DNA of 64,000 bases from Aminobacter carboxidus (lineage in GTDB: Bacteria > Pseudomonadota > Alphaproteobacteria > Rhizobiales > Rhizobiaceae): contig NZ_JACZEP010000012.1 of NCBI RefSeq assembly GCF_014863355.1, forward strand, positions 62,001 to 126,000, given 5' to 3'. A model generated the notes under the pieces. That model was not told the origin of the DNA. It worked only from the letters and a program-made list of their open reading frames with translations, and searched no databases. Shown piece after piece: positions 26,780 through 34,606 of this stretch. The first letter of the stretch is position 1. Each line of letters starts with the position of its first letter. The translations under genes and the position numbers were made by a program.

Positions 26780-28359
26780 GAGGCCACCTCATCGGAAGCA
26801 TTGCCGGGTTGGAGACCTGCCATCATCATGCCGATCCTTTCGCTGTCGGCGCTGTCACCGTCGACCTCACCCATGATCCGGCCGTTGAACATCACCAGGA
26901 TGCGGTCGGCCAAGGTGAGCAGTTCGTCGAGCTGCACCGAAATGACGAGCACGGCCCGGCCCGCTGCACGCTGGCGCATGATCTCGTCGTGGATGGACTC
27001 CTGCGCACCGATATCGACGCCGCGCGTCGGCTGATCGACCAGCAGGAAGTCTGCGTCATTGGTGAATTCGCGCGCCAGCACGACCTTTTGGATATTGCCG
27101 CCCGACAGCCGCTTGACGGTGTCTTCGGGGCCACGGGCGCGGATGTCGAAACGCTTGATCATCTCGACGGCCTGGTTGGCTGCCGCACGCCAGTCGAGGA
27201 CGCCGTTGCGGCTCCACGGCGCCTTGAACTGCCGGCCCATCAGCAAATTGGAGGAGATCGAGGCGCTGCCATCGACGCCGCGTACCAATCGGTCGCCGGG
27301 CACGTGGGCAAGACCGGTTTGGCGGATTGCGGAAGTCGAGAGCGTGGTCAGATCGCTGTCTTTGAGCAGCGCCGAACCGTGGCTTGCCGGACGCAGGCCC
27401 GACAGAACTTCGGCAAGCTCGGTCTGGCCGTTTCCTGCGACACCGGCGATACCGACGATCTCGCCAGAGCGCACCGTGAAGCTCGCGTCACGCAAAGCCG
27501 GCAGATGTCGGTCGTCACGCGCCCACAGGTTCTTGACCTCCAGGACGACCTTGCCGCCGGTCTTGTCGCGCGGACGCCGGTCAAAGCTAACATCGCGCCC
27601 AACCATCATGCGCACCATGTCGGCCTTGGTCAGCTCGGCCGTCGGTTGCGTCGCGACATGCTTGCCATGGCGCAGCACGGTCACGGTGTCTGAAACCTCC
27701 ATCACCTCTTCGAGATGATGCGAGATGAAGATGACGGTCATGCCGCCGGCAACGAAGCCGCGCAGCGTCTGGAACAGCTCGCGGCTTTCCTGCGGAGTTA
27801 GCACCGCGGTCGGCTCGTCGAGAATGATGGTGCGAGCACCGCGCGCCAGCACCTTCAGGATTTCGATGCGTTGCTCGATGCCGACCGAGAGCAGCGAAAC
27901 CCGCTCCTCCGGGTCAACCTTGAGGCCGAAGCGCTCGGAAAGCTCGCGCGTCTTTTCGACCTGGGCCCTGTGGTCGATCAGGCCGTTGCGGCGGATTTCC
28001 ATACCGAGGAAGACGTTGTCGGCGACAGACAGCGAAGGCACCAGCTTGAAGTGCTGGTGCACCATGCCAAGGCCGGCATCGATCGCAGTCGCCGGGTCGG
28101 TGACGACTGTTTCCTTGCCGTTGAGCACGATCTTGCCTTCATCGGGCTGCAGCAAGCCAAACAGGATGTTCATCAGCGTTGTCTTGCCAGCGCCGTTCTC
28201 GCCGATGATGGCGTGGATCTCGCCGCGTTTGACGCTGAGACTGACGTCTTCATTGGCAACGAAAGCGCCGAAACGCTTGGTGACACCGATCAATTCAACA
28301 GCAGTTTCGGCAGGACCTGCCTCTCGTGCCGTCATGGCTGGCGACGTGGTCGACAACAT
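26776..28359 (-). CDS. Nucleoside-type ABC transporter double ATP-binding protein
   Basis: 527 residues with two ABC cassettes in tandem (YufO/NupO, RbsA-like). The first has Walker A GENGAGKTT, followed by ILDEPTAVLTPQE. The second has a degenerate Walker A (GVAGNGQTEL) but intact LSGGNIQKVVLAREF and LVDQPTRGVD, the normal asymmetry of this family. Start may be 28359 or the ATG at 28335. It powers import through the two following permeases. Confidence 0.94.
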   Translation of the reverse strand: MLSTTSPAMTAREAGPAETAVELIGVTKRFGAFVANEDVSLSVKRGEIHAIIGENGAGKTTLMNILFGLLQPDEGKIVLNGKETVVTDPATAIDAGLGMVHQHFKLVPSLSVADNVFLGMEIRRNGLIDHRAQVEKTRELSERFGLKVDPEERVSLLSVGIEQRIEILKVLARGARTIILDEPTAVLTPQESRELFQTLRGFVAGGMTVIFISHHLEEVMEVSDTVTVLRHGKHVATQPTAELTKADMVRMMVGRDVSFDRRPRDKTGGKVVLEVKNLWARDDRHLPALRDASFTVRSGEIVGIAGVAGNGQTELAEVLSGLRPASHGSALLKDSDLTTLSTSAIRQTGLAHVPGDRLVRGVDGSASISSNLLMGRQFKAPWSRNGVLDWRAAANQAVEMIKRFDIRARGPEDTVKRLSGGNIQKVVLAREFTNDADFLLVDQPTRGVDIGAQESIHDEIMRQRAAGRAVLVISVQLDELLTLADRILVMFNGRIMGEVDGDSADSERIGMMMAGLQPGNASDEVAS

Positions 28360-28435
28360 AGCCTCGCAGCTTCAGACCTATCCGCCCTGCTCTCAAGGGC
28401 GAATACATCTCTAACCTAGTCCTGGAAGAAATGAT

Positions 28436-28463
28436 GCCGGAAGCCGGTATGCCAGCTTCCGGC
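28436..28463. repeat. Intra-operon hairpin after the binding-protein gene
   Basis: GCCGGAAGC (28436-28444) pairs perfectly with GCTTCCGGC (28455-28463), loop 10. It lies 13 bases past the BMP protein stop, before the ATPase gene. Such hairpins often protect the binding-protein message from 3' decay and lower downstream expression. No T-run follows on the transcribed strand. Confidence 0.5.
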
Positions 28464-28476
28464 CGGGGGCCGTGCC

Positions 28477-29484
28477 TTACTTGGCGCGGTCGATCTTGAT
28501 CGAGCCGTCGGTGATGCCCTTCTTGATCTCGTCGAGCTTGGCAGTCACCTCTGCCGGGATGGAAGGTGCGATGTCGTCGCAGACCTTCACTTCGACGCCA
28601 CCCGAGGCCAGATCGAAGGTGTGAGTGCTGCCGGCAACCACCTTGTTGCCCTCGACTTCGCTCTTGATCAGGCTGTAGACGGCGACGTCACCGCGCTTCA
28701 GCATCGAGGCGAGCACGTTGCCCGGTGCAGAACTGCACATGTCGATGTCGACGCCGATCGAATATTTGTCGGCGCCAGCGCTCGCCTGCATGACGCCTTC
28801 GCCCGTCGGCCCGGCCACGTTGTAGATGATGTCGGCGCCCTGGCCGTAGAGCGCAAGCGCCAGTTCGCTGCCCTTGGCCGGATCATCGAAGGTGCCGGCA
28901 AAGACCGAGTTCACCTTCACCTCGGGCGCCGCATATTTCGCGCCCTGCTCATAGCCGCCAAGGAAGTTGCGGATAACAGGGATATCGCGGCCGCCGACGA
29001 AGCCGATGGCCTTGCCGTCGCCGATCTTGTCGAAGGCGCTGCCCTGGTTTTCGATCATGCCGGCAAGCGCACCGGCGACGAACGAGCCCTGCTCTTCGGC
29101 GAAGTTGGCATAGACGATCTTTTTCGAATCGAGCACGCCGTCGATGAATACGAAGCGCTGGTTGGGATAAGCTTCGCTGGCCTTGGTCAGCGCATCCACC
29201 AGTTCCCAGCCCATCACAAAGATCAGGTCGTACTGGCCATCCTTTGCGAGGTTGGCGAACTGCTCTTCATAGTCGAGTGCTCGATTGCCGGTGTCGACCA
29301 GCTTGAGATCGATACCGAATTCGCCCTTGGCCTTGTTCAAGCCATCGACGATCGAGATGCCGAAGCCCTGGGCGAAATAACCAGAGATTGCCGCGACAGA
29401 GACCTTGTCCTGGCCTGTGGCCGAACCCACCGAGGCTACAAGGGCCGCGCCAGCGATAATGCAATTACGGAATACGTTCTTCAT
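28477..29484 (-). CDS. BMP family ABC transporter substrate-binding protein
   Basis: 335 residues from the ATG at 29484 with GGGGAG upstream; an in-frame start at 29559 lacks a site. An N-terminal hydrophobic signal ends near an ATGQ cleavage region, and no clear lipobox cysteine follows, so the protein is probably soluble in the periplasm. The mature part matches the Bmp/Med family (GYFAQGFGISIVDGLNKAKG, FVMGWELVDALTKA, IGFVGGRDIPVIRNFLGGYEQGAKY). BMP proteins characterised so far bind nucleosides such as guanosine or adenosine. It is the first gene of a six-gene minus-strand operon ending with two nucleoside hydrolases. Confidence 0.93.
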   Translation of the reverse strand: MKNVFRNCIIAGAALVASVGSATGQDKVSVAAISGYFAQGFGISIVDGLNKAKGEFGIDLKLVDTGNRALDYEEQFANLAKDGQYDLIFVMGWELVDALTKASEAYPNQRFVFIDGVLDSKKIVYANFAEEQGSFVAGALAGMIENQGSAFDKIGDGKAIGFVGGRDIPVIRNFLGGYEQGAKYAAPEVKVNSVFAGTFDDPAKGSELALALYGQGADIIYNVAGPTGEGVMQASAGADKYSIGVDIDMCSSAPGNVLASMLKRGDVAVYSLIKSEVEGNKVVAGSTHTFDLASGGVEVKVCDDIAPSIPAEVTAKLDEIKKGITDGSIKIDRAK

Positions 29485-29545
29485 CTCAACTCCCCAATCT
29501 GAAGCCCTGTCACCAGCCGTAGGGCTCATCCTCGATGGCCAAAAC

Positions 29546-29583
29546 TTGTTGGTGGTCATATGACTTTATGGGTGGTCCTACGA
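29546..29583. promoter_or_regulatory. Operator-like repeats in BMP / DUF1185 divergent promoter
   Basis: TTGTTGGTGGTCATA (29546-29560) is followed exactly 20 bp later by GGTGGTCCTACGA (29571-29583). The first 15 bases recur identically upstream of the isochorismatase gene (33531-33545), and a close inverted copy precedes the epimerase gene (33692-33709). TGGTCCTACGA (29573-29583) fits the TNGTNNNACNA consensus of FadR-type GntR regulators; TGGTCATATGA (29553-29563) is one base off. These are candidate operators for a common regulator. Confidence 0.55.
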
Positions 29584-29730
29584 ACTGTCAATTGGCCTGC
29601 GAGCGCTCGAACAACGCAGCGAACAATCACGACAGCTGCGGTTTCACACCTCCGGCTTGACAAAAATGCCGGAAGGATAATTGTTGATACTCTAACAAGT
29701 TTTCAGCCCGCCAGAAATGTGGAGCATTCG

Positions 29731-30315
29731 ATGCCGGACGTAGTCGTCAGGAAATTGATCGTGCAGATCGAAGAGATTTTTCATGAGGGCGGGCCGGTGC
29801 GTGCCGAGCCGGTCAAGCGCGGCACTGTGATGGCAGTCATCGCCAATCCGTATGCCGGCCGCTATGTCGAGGATATCCAGCCTTTCATGGAAGATCTGAA
29901 GCCGCTCGGCCTCGAAATGGCGTCCCGCCTGCTTGAAGCACTCGGCGGCGACGCCTCACTGGTCGAAGGCTATGGCAAAGGCTCCATCGTCGGCGGCGGC
30001 GGCGAACTCGAGCACGGCGCGCTGTGGCACAATCCGGGTGGCTACGCGATGCGCGAACTGCTGGGCGGCGCCAAGGCCATCGTGCCGTCGAGCAAGAAGG
30101 TCGGCGGACCCGGTGCCCGCATCGACATTCCCGTCACCCACGTCAACGCCTCCTATGTGCGCAGCCATTTTGATGCCATCGAGGTCGGCATCAACGACGC
30201 GCCGCGCAGCAACGAGTTGGTGCTCGTCCTGGCCATGACCACCGGTTCGCGCGTGCATGCCCGCGTCGGCGGCCTTGACGCCAAGGACGTCAAGGGCGAG
30301 GACGGCTTGCGATGA
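29731..30315 (+). CDS. DUF1185 (amino acid synthesis family) protein, first copy
   Basis: 194 residues from the ATG at 29731 (GTGGAG upstream); the frame is open further upstream without a usable site. Motifs shared with the next protein are NPYAG near residue 38, GELEH, PSSKKVGGPG and VRSHFDAIEVGINDAPR, all typical of PF06684. The Pfam name suggests amino-acid synthesis, but I know of no established reaction for the family. It is divergent from the BMP transporter operon and shares its operator region, and its stop overlaps the second copy as ATGA. Confidence 0.88.
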   Translation: MPDVVVRKLIVQIEEIFHEGGPVRAEPVKRGTVMAVIANPYAGRYVEDIQPFMEDLKPLGLEMASRLLEALGGDASLVEGYGKGSIVGGGGELEHGALWHNPGGYAMRELLGGAKAIVPSSKKVGGPGARIDIPVTHVNASYVRSHFDAIEVGINDAPRSNELVLVLAMTTGSRVHARVGGLDAKDVKGEDGLR

Positions 30316-30896
30316 GTGTCGAAATCCGACGAATTATCACCATCGTCGAAGAGACGCGGACCGAAGGCGACAAGGCGGTCAGCCCGCCAACGCGTCGTGC
30401 CGCAGCGGTCGCGGTCATCCGCAATCCCTATGCCGGCACCTTCGTCGACGACCTCGCCATGCTCAGCGAGATCGGTGCCGAGCTTGGCGACATTCTGCCC
30501 CGCCGCGCAGTGGCCGCACTGGGTATTCCGGGCGACCAGGTCGAGAGCTTCGGCAAGGCCGCCGCCGTCGGTGCCGATGGCGAGTTGGAACATGCAGCAG
30601 CAATCCTCCACCCAAAGCTCGGCGCACCGTTCCGCGACATACTCGGCAAGGGTGCCGCGCTGATCCCGTCTTCCAAGAAGCGTGGTGGCCTAGGCATCCC
30701 TCTCGACATTCCATTGGGCCATAAGGACGCCGCCAAGGTGCGCAGCCACTTCGATGGCATGGAGGTGCGCATTCCCGACGCGCCACGCGACGATGAGATC
30801 GTCGTGGCGATCGCGGTCACCGATTCGGGTCGCCCCCATCCACGCGTCGGCGGCCTCACCAAGGACAAGGTCGTCGGTATCGACGGCATGAACTGA
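30312..30896 (+). CDS. DUF1185 (amino acid synthesis family) protein, second copy
   Basis: 194 residues, the same length as its neighbour, and starting inside that gene's stop codon. It keeps the family motifs NPYAG, GELEH, PSSKKRGGLG, DIP..H and VRSHFDGMEVRIPDAPR, but overall identity with the first copy looks moderate. This fits an old duplication with divergence into different roles or a hetero-oligomer. It is followed at once by a strong terminator. Function unknown. Confidence 0.88.
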   Translation: MSVEIRRIITIVEETRTEGDKAVSPPTRRAAAVAVIRNPYAGTFVDDLAMLSEIGAELGDILPRRAVAALGIPGDQVESFGKAAAVGADGELEHAAAILHPKLGAPFRDILGKGAALIPSSKKRGGLGIPLDIPLGHKDAAKVRSHFDGMEVRIPDAPRDDEIVVAIAVTDSGRPHPRVGGLTKDKVVGIDGMN

Positions 30897-30900
30897 AAAT

Positions 30901-30930
30901 GAAAAAGCGGCTCGCCAGAGCCGCTTTTTC
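30901..30930. terminator. Bidirectional rho-independent terminator
   Basis: GAAAAAGCGGCTC (30901-30913), loop GCCA, GAGCCGCTTTTTC (30918-30930): a perfect 13-bp stem with A and T flanks on both sides. It ends the DUF1185 operon and also the convergent enamidase operon. Confidence 0.9.
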
Positions 30931-30947
30931 ATAGGCGTCTTCCTGAA

Positions 30948-32147
30948 TCAGGCCGTAATGATCTGAGGCACGCGAATAGCTGGCGGTGTGTTGCGGCTGC
31001 GTGCCGTGCGGACGACGCCGTCGACCATGATCATGCCGATGCCTGGCAGGTTGCCGAGTGCAAGGCTCTCCAGGAAATCCTTGCCGATGCCGCCTGCTGC
31101 CTGGTCCATGAACACCAGATCAGCGGCGCGACCGGCCTCAATGATGCCGCGGTCGTCGAGCTTGCGCACGCGCGCCGTATTGCCGGTCGCGAAACAGAAG
31201 GCGACTTCCGTAGGTACGTCGCCGAGCGAGGCAAGGTGGCAGATGGTCCTGAGGATGCCGAGCGGCTGTACGCCGGACCCTGCCGGACCGTCAGTGCCAA
31301 GAATGACGCGGTCGAGGATGTTGCGGTCCTTGGCAATGCCGAGCACGAACAGGCCGGTGCGCAGGTTGCCATTGTGGACGATCTCGAGGGCGCGCGTGCT
31401 TTCCTCGCATAAGCGACGGATCTCTTCGTCGGGCAGCGCCGTTGGGCCGCCGTTGATATGGGCCACCACGTCGGCATCGACTTCCAGCACGACGTCGGCG
31501 CCGATGCGCCCCGAGCCCGGGATCGACGGACCGCCGGTATGGGTCATCGACGTCATGCCGTATTTGCGCGCCCAGGCGATCATCTGGCGGCCGGTAGGGC
31601 CGTCCTTGACACCACCAAGCCCGACCTCGCCGATCAACGTCACGCCGGCGTCGGCCAGCTCACGAAAATCGTTCTCGGTCATTTCAGGCTCGAGCACCGG
31701 GGCACCGGCGATGATCTTCATGCCGCTCGGGCGGAAATTGGCGAAGCTGCGCTGGGCGGCGATGGCGAGCGCCTTGATGCCGATGATGTCCTTCGGTCGG
31801 CCCGGGTAATGCGCCTCGCCGGCGGAGATCATGGTGGTTACGCCGCCATGCAGTGTCGAATCGATCCAGCCAATCTGGTTCTGGCGCGGCGTCCAGTCGC
31901 CGGCCACCGGGTGGACGTGATTATCGATGAGACCAGGGGTAACAACGCAACCCTGCGCATCGATGACACTCGTCGCACCAGCGAGATCAAGATCGGTGGC
32001 CATACCGACTGCAGCGATGCGGCCATCCAGGACAATGATTGCATCAGCATCGAGAACCGGTCGGGCGAGATCGCCGCTCAGCATCAGGCCGACGTTGCGG
32101 ATGACGAGCTTGTCTGCGGTGATCTTGTGTTGCTGTTCAGGCGACAT
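30948..32147 (-). CDS. Enamidase-like binuclear amidohydrolase
   Basis: 399 residues, ATG at 32147 behind AAGGAA. An amidohydrolase barrel with metal ligands in place: H77 and H79 (DNHVH), E174 (GEVGLGG), H203 (HTGG), H230 (HING) and D286 (GTDGP). Long stretches recall the Eubacterium barkeri enamidase, which hydrolyses 6-oxo-tetrahydronicotinate to 2-formylglutarate: TLHGGVTTMISAGEAHYPGRP, HTGGPSIPGS, HINGGPTA, PLGILR and the C-terminal SRNTPPA. A ring-opening hydrolysis of a cyclic enamide/lactam is therefore the best guess. It is cytoplasmic, third in an operon after an isochorismatase-like gene and a MarR gene. Its true substrate may differ from the nicotinate intermediate. Confidence 0.82.
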   Translation of the reverse strand: MSPEQQHKITADKLVIRNVGLMLSGDLARPVLDADAIIVLDGRIAAVGMATDLDLAGATSVIDAQGCVVTPGLIDNHVHPVAGDWTPRQNQIGWIDSTLHGGVTTMISAGEAHYPGRPKDIIGIKALAIAAQRSFANFRPSGMKIIAGAPVLEPEMTENDFRELADAGVTLIGEVGLGGVKDGPTGRQMIAWARKYGMTSMTHTGGPSIPGSGRIGADVVLEVDADVVAHINGGPTALPDEEIRRLCEESTRALEIVHNGNLRTGLFVLGIAKDRNILDRVILGTDGPAGSGVQPLGILRTICHLASLGDVPTEVAFCFATGNTARVRKLDDRGIIEAGRAADLVFMDQAAGGIGKDFLESLALGNLPGIGMIMVDGVVRTARSRNTPPAIRVPQIITA

Positions 32148-32255
32148 CGGTGGAATTCCTTGCGTCTCGGTAGGGCATGAGGCGGCCGACCCGGCTCATG
32201 GCCGGCGATCGGTCGTTTCGGACAATGTCTGTTGAAGGGTTGTTAGGTCAGCCTG

Positions 32256-32798
32256 TCATTTGCCTTCGGCGCCGCCTGGTTCGTCGCCGCTGATGCGCTG
32301 CAGCAGCCTCAGCAGCGTCGCTTGTTCAGGCGCAGTCAGAGGCGAAAGCAGTTTCTGGCCAACCTCGACGCTGCGTTCCAGCCGATCGAGCGTGTAGCGT
32401 GTGCCTTCGTCGGTGAGTGCGATGATCGCGAGCCGCTGGTCGGTCTGCGAAGGGCTGCGCTTGATCAAGCCCTGTTTCAAAAGCTTGCGGACCACCAGGC
32501 TGATGGTCGAGGGGTCCATCGCCGTCATGCGGCCGAGGTGGTTCTGCGAAACCTCGCCGTGCTTGAGCACCGTTGCCAGGGCCGCGAACTGCGTCGGTGA
32601 CAAATCCTCGCCGGCCATAACCTGCTGAAAGCACAAGGTAGCGCGCTGATGGGCGCGGCGTACGACGTGTGCTGGGTGGACGTCCAGGTCATAACCGGTC
32701 TTGGTATATCGGGTCATTATCTCTTCGCGGCTCAGCGGCTCATCGACCGCCTCTGCCGCCTTACGCTTGAATTTGTGGGCTTCGTCGAGGGTTGTCAC
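32256..32798 (-). CDS. MarR family transcriptional regulator
   Basis: 180 residues from a GTG at 32798 with AGGAG upstream; an internal ATG at 32717 is an alternative. A winged HTH occupies residues ~65-130 (LSPTQFAALATVLKHGEVSQ, then MTAMDPSTISLVVRKLLKQGLI and a DQR wing). Some MarR proteins, such as NicR, repress N-heterocycle catabolic genes and are released by an aromatic acid. Its position between the isochorismatase-like and enamidase-like genes suggests control of this locus. Confidence 0.9.
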   Translation of the reverse strand: MTTLDEAHKFKRKAAEAVDEPLSREEIMTRYTKTGYDLDVHPAHVVRRAHQRATLCFQQVMAGEDLSPTQFAALATVLKHGEVSQNHLGRMTAMDPSTISLVVRKLLKQGLIKRSPSQTDQRLAIIALTDEGTRYTLDRLERSVEVGQKLLSPLTAPEQATLLRLLQRISGDEPGGAEGK

Positions 32799-32848
32799 GG
32801 CGCTTCCAACTCCTGGCTTGAAACCTGAGATTTCGCCGACCCCAGAGG

Positions 32849-33493
32849 CTATGCGGCGATGCTTGTGTTCTCGATGAAGGCACCTTCGCGAAGGGCCCTC
32901 ACCACGCTGTCGGCATCGCAGACGACGCCGAAATGGGTCGAGATGTCGTAGAGCGTGCTTTCCTGCTCGCGCGGCCCGGTGGCTGCACAGCAGTCGGCAG
33001 GCACGACGACTTCGTAGCCGTTGAAGAATGCGTCATGCACGGTCGAACGCACGCAGATGTTGGTGACCACGCCGAAGACAATGATCTGGTCGACCAGCAT
33101 ATCCTTCAGCGTCATGTCGAGATCGGTCTGGAAGAACGACGAATAACGCCGCTTGATGACGTGGATCTCGTCGTTGCGGGCGCCGAGATCATCGATGACG
33201 TCAGTGCCCCAGGTGCCTTCGACGCAATGCGGAGCGCGTTTGAGCCACTCACGGTCGCGGCGCATGTTGCGGCGATGTGCATCATGCACCCAGATCACAG
33301 GCGCACCGGCGGCGCGTGCCGCCTCGATAACACTCAATTGCGGAGTGACAAGTGCCTCGTAACCCGGCAGCACCATGGCGCCACCCGGTTTGCAGAAGTC
33401 GTTGATCATGTCGACGACGATGATCGCTACACGCGCTGGATCGATCTTGATCCCGGCGTCCTGGCGATGAGACGAAAAGCTGTCCAATGGCAC
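32849..33493 (-). CDS. Isochorismatase-family cysteine hydrolase
   Basis: 214 residues from a GTG at 33493, preceded by AGGAGG at good spacing. The catalytic triad of the family is D28 (IIVVDMINDF), K114 (VIKRRYS) and C147 (TNICVRST), with the usual cis-peptide VVTN before it. Members hydrolyse amides or N-carbamoyl compounds: nicotinamidase, N-carbamoylsarcosine amidase, ureidoacrylate hydrolase, maleamate amidase. First gene of the operon that continues with MarR and the enamidase-like enzyme, so it may act on the linear amide produced by ring opening, or on a nicotinamide-like precursor. Confidence 0.9.
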   Translation of the reverse strand: MPLDSFSSHRQDAGIKIDPARVAIIVVDMINDFCKPGGAMVLPGYEALVTPQLSVIEAARAAGAPVIWVHDAHRRNMRRDREWLKRAPHCVEGTWGTDVIDDLGARNDEIHVIKRRYSSFFQTDLDMTLKDMLVDQIIVFGVVTNICVRSTVHDAFFNGYEVVVPADCCAATGPREQESTLYDISTHFGVVCDADSVVRALREGAFIENTSIAA

Positions 33494-33530
33494 GACCTTA
33501 CCTCCTCAGCGAGTTGCCGATTGTTGGTGG

Positions 33531-33548
33531 TCATACAAAAAACCGTGA
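33531..33548. promoter_or_regulatory. Shared operator motif upstream of isochorismatase operon
   Basis: TTGTTGGTGGTCATA (33531-33545) is identical to 29546-29560. TGGTCATACAA (33538-33548) fits TNGTNNNACNA exactly. The site lies about 40-55 bases upstream of the GTG start at 33493, a sensible repressor position. Confidence 0.55.
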
Positions 33549-33691
33549 CGGCTTCCAAGTCAATCCTTGCGCTGTCGCTTGTCACAATATGGCGGGTCAC
33601 GGCATCTTGCCATCCGGCTGGCGGCCATGACGGGCGCTTATCCACGGCCGCAAGAAAGGCATTGACAAGCAGGGCTGTTTGCGTTGTCCGA

Positions 33692-33709
33692 TTGTTTGAC
33701 CATCAACGA
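33692..33709. promoter_or_regulatory. Shared operator motif upstream of epimerase/SDR operon (inverted)
   Basis: Read on the minus strand, this 18-mer is TCGTTGATGGTCAAACAA, matching 15 of 18 positions with the site at 33531. TTGTTTGACCA (33692-33702) is a perfect TNGTNNNACNA element in reverse. It lies 44 bp before the epimerase start. Confidence 0.5.
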
Positions 33710-33752
33710 TATTTGCCAAGTAGACGCACGTGATCGCCAACAGGAGGCCGAG

Positions 33753-34592
33753 ATGAAAATCGTCATTACCGGATCGAGTGGCCTGCTTGGCCGCCACGTC
33801 GCGGCAGCCATTGTTGCTGCCGGCCACGACGTTCTCGGCATTGACGCCGTCGTCCCGGCCGACGGCAATTGGGCGCACGTAAGTGCCGACCTCACCGATC
33901 TCGGCGTGGCGCTGCAGCTCATTCGCGATTGCGACGCTGTCGTCCACATCGCGGCGATCCCGCGACCGCTCGGCAAGGCGCCGGCAGAGGTGTTCAAGAC
34001 CAATGTGGCGATTGCCTACAACGTCGTTGAAGCAGCAGCCCTTTCGCAGGCCAGACGCTTCATCTACGCCTCGTCCTTCAGCGTGCTCGGCTATCCCTTC
34101 GCCGAAAACTTCGTCGACCCGGCCTATCTGCCCATCGATCACAACCACCCGATCGGCGCGCAGGACGCCTATGGCCTGTCGAAATGGCTGGGTGAGGAAA
34201 TTGTCGAAGCCGCCGTTCGCCGGCGCGCCTTTTCGGCCGTCAGCCTGCGCATGCCATGGATCCAGACACCGGAGAGCTTCTTCGACAGCATAGGCCCACG
34301 CCGCGAACTCGCCGAAGCGGCTCGCGACCTGTGGAGCTATCTCGACGCGCGCGACGCTGCCGATGCCTTCATCAAGGCGTTGGACTGGCGAGGCGATGGC
34401 CATGTGCGCACCTACCTCAGCGCCGCCGATACCTACTCGAAACAGATCACCGAAGAGCTCGTCCGGCGCGCCTTCCCGGCAACGCCGATCACGCGCCCGA
34501 TTTCGGGACATGAAGCAATCATCGACAATACGCATGCGCTGGAAACGCTCGGCTTTGCGCCGCGTCATTCCTGGCGCGACTACGGCAATTGA
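33753..34592 (+). CDS. NAD(P)-dependent epimerase/dehydratase-like oxidoreductase
   Basis: 279 residues from the ATG at 33753 with AGGAGG upstream. Extended SDR fold: nucleotide-binding GSSGLLGRH at residues ~7-15, a DAVVHIAAIPRP segment, and the YGLSK catalytic pair after an ASSFSVLG serine region. Such enzymes act on sugars, sugar acids (uronate dehydrogenase-like) or nucleotide sugars. With the following SDR it forms a two-gene operon sharing the motif found at the transporter and enamidase operons, so it might process the sugar or lactone part released by the nucleoside hydrolases. That role is inferred. Confidence 0.87.
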   Translation: MKIVITGSSGLLGRHVAAAIVAAGHDVLGIDAVVPADGNWAHVSADLTDLGVALQLIRDCDAVVHIAAIPRPLGKAPAEVFKTNVAIAYNVVEAAALSQARRFIYASSFSVLGYPFAENFVDPAYLPIDHNHPIGAQDAYGLSKWLGEEIVEAAVRRRAFSAVSLRMPWIQTPESFFDSIGPRRELAEAARDLWSYLDARDAADAFIKALDWRGDGHVRTYLSAADTYSKQITEELVRRAFPATPITRPISGHEAIIDNTHALETLGFAPRHSWRDYGN

Positions 34593-34606
34593 GGCAGGAG
34601 ACCGAC

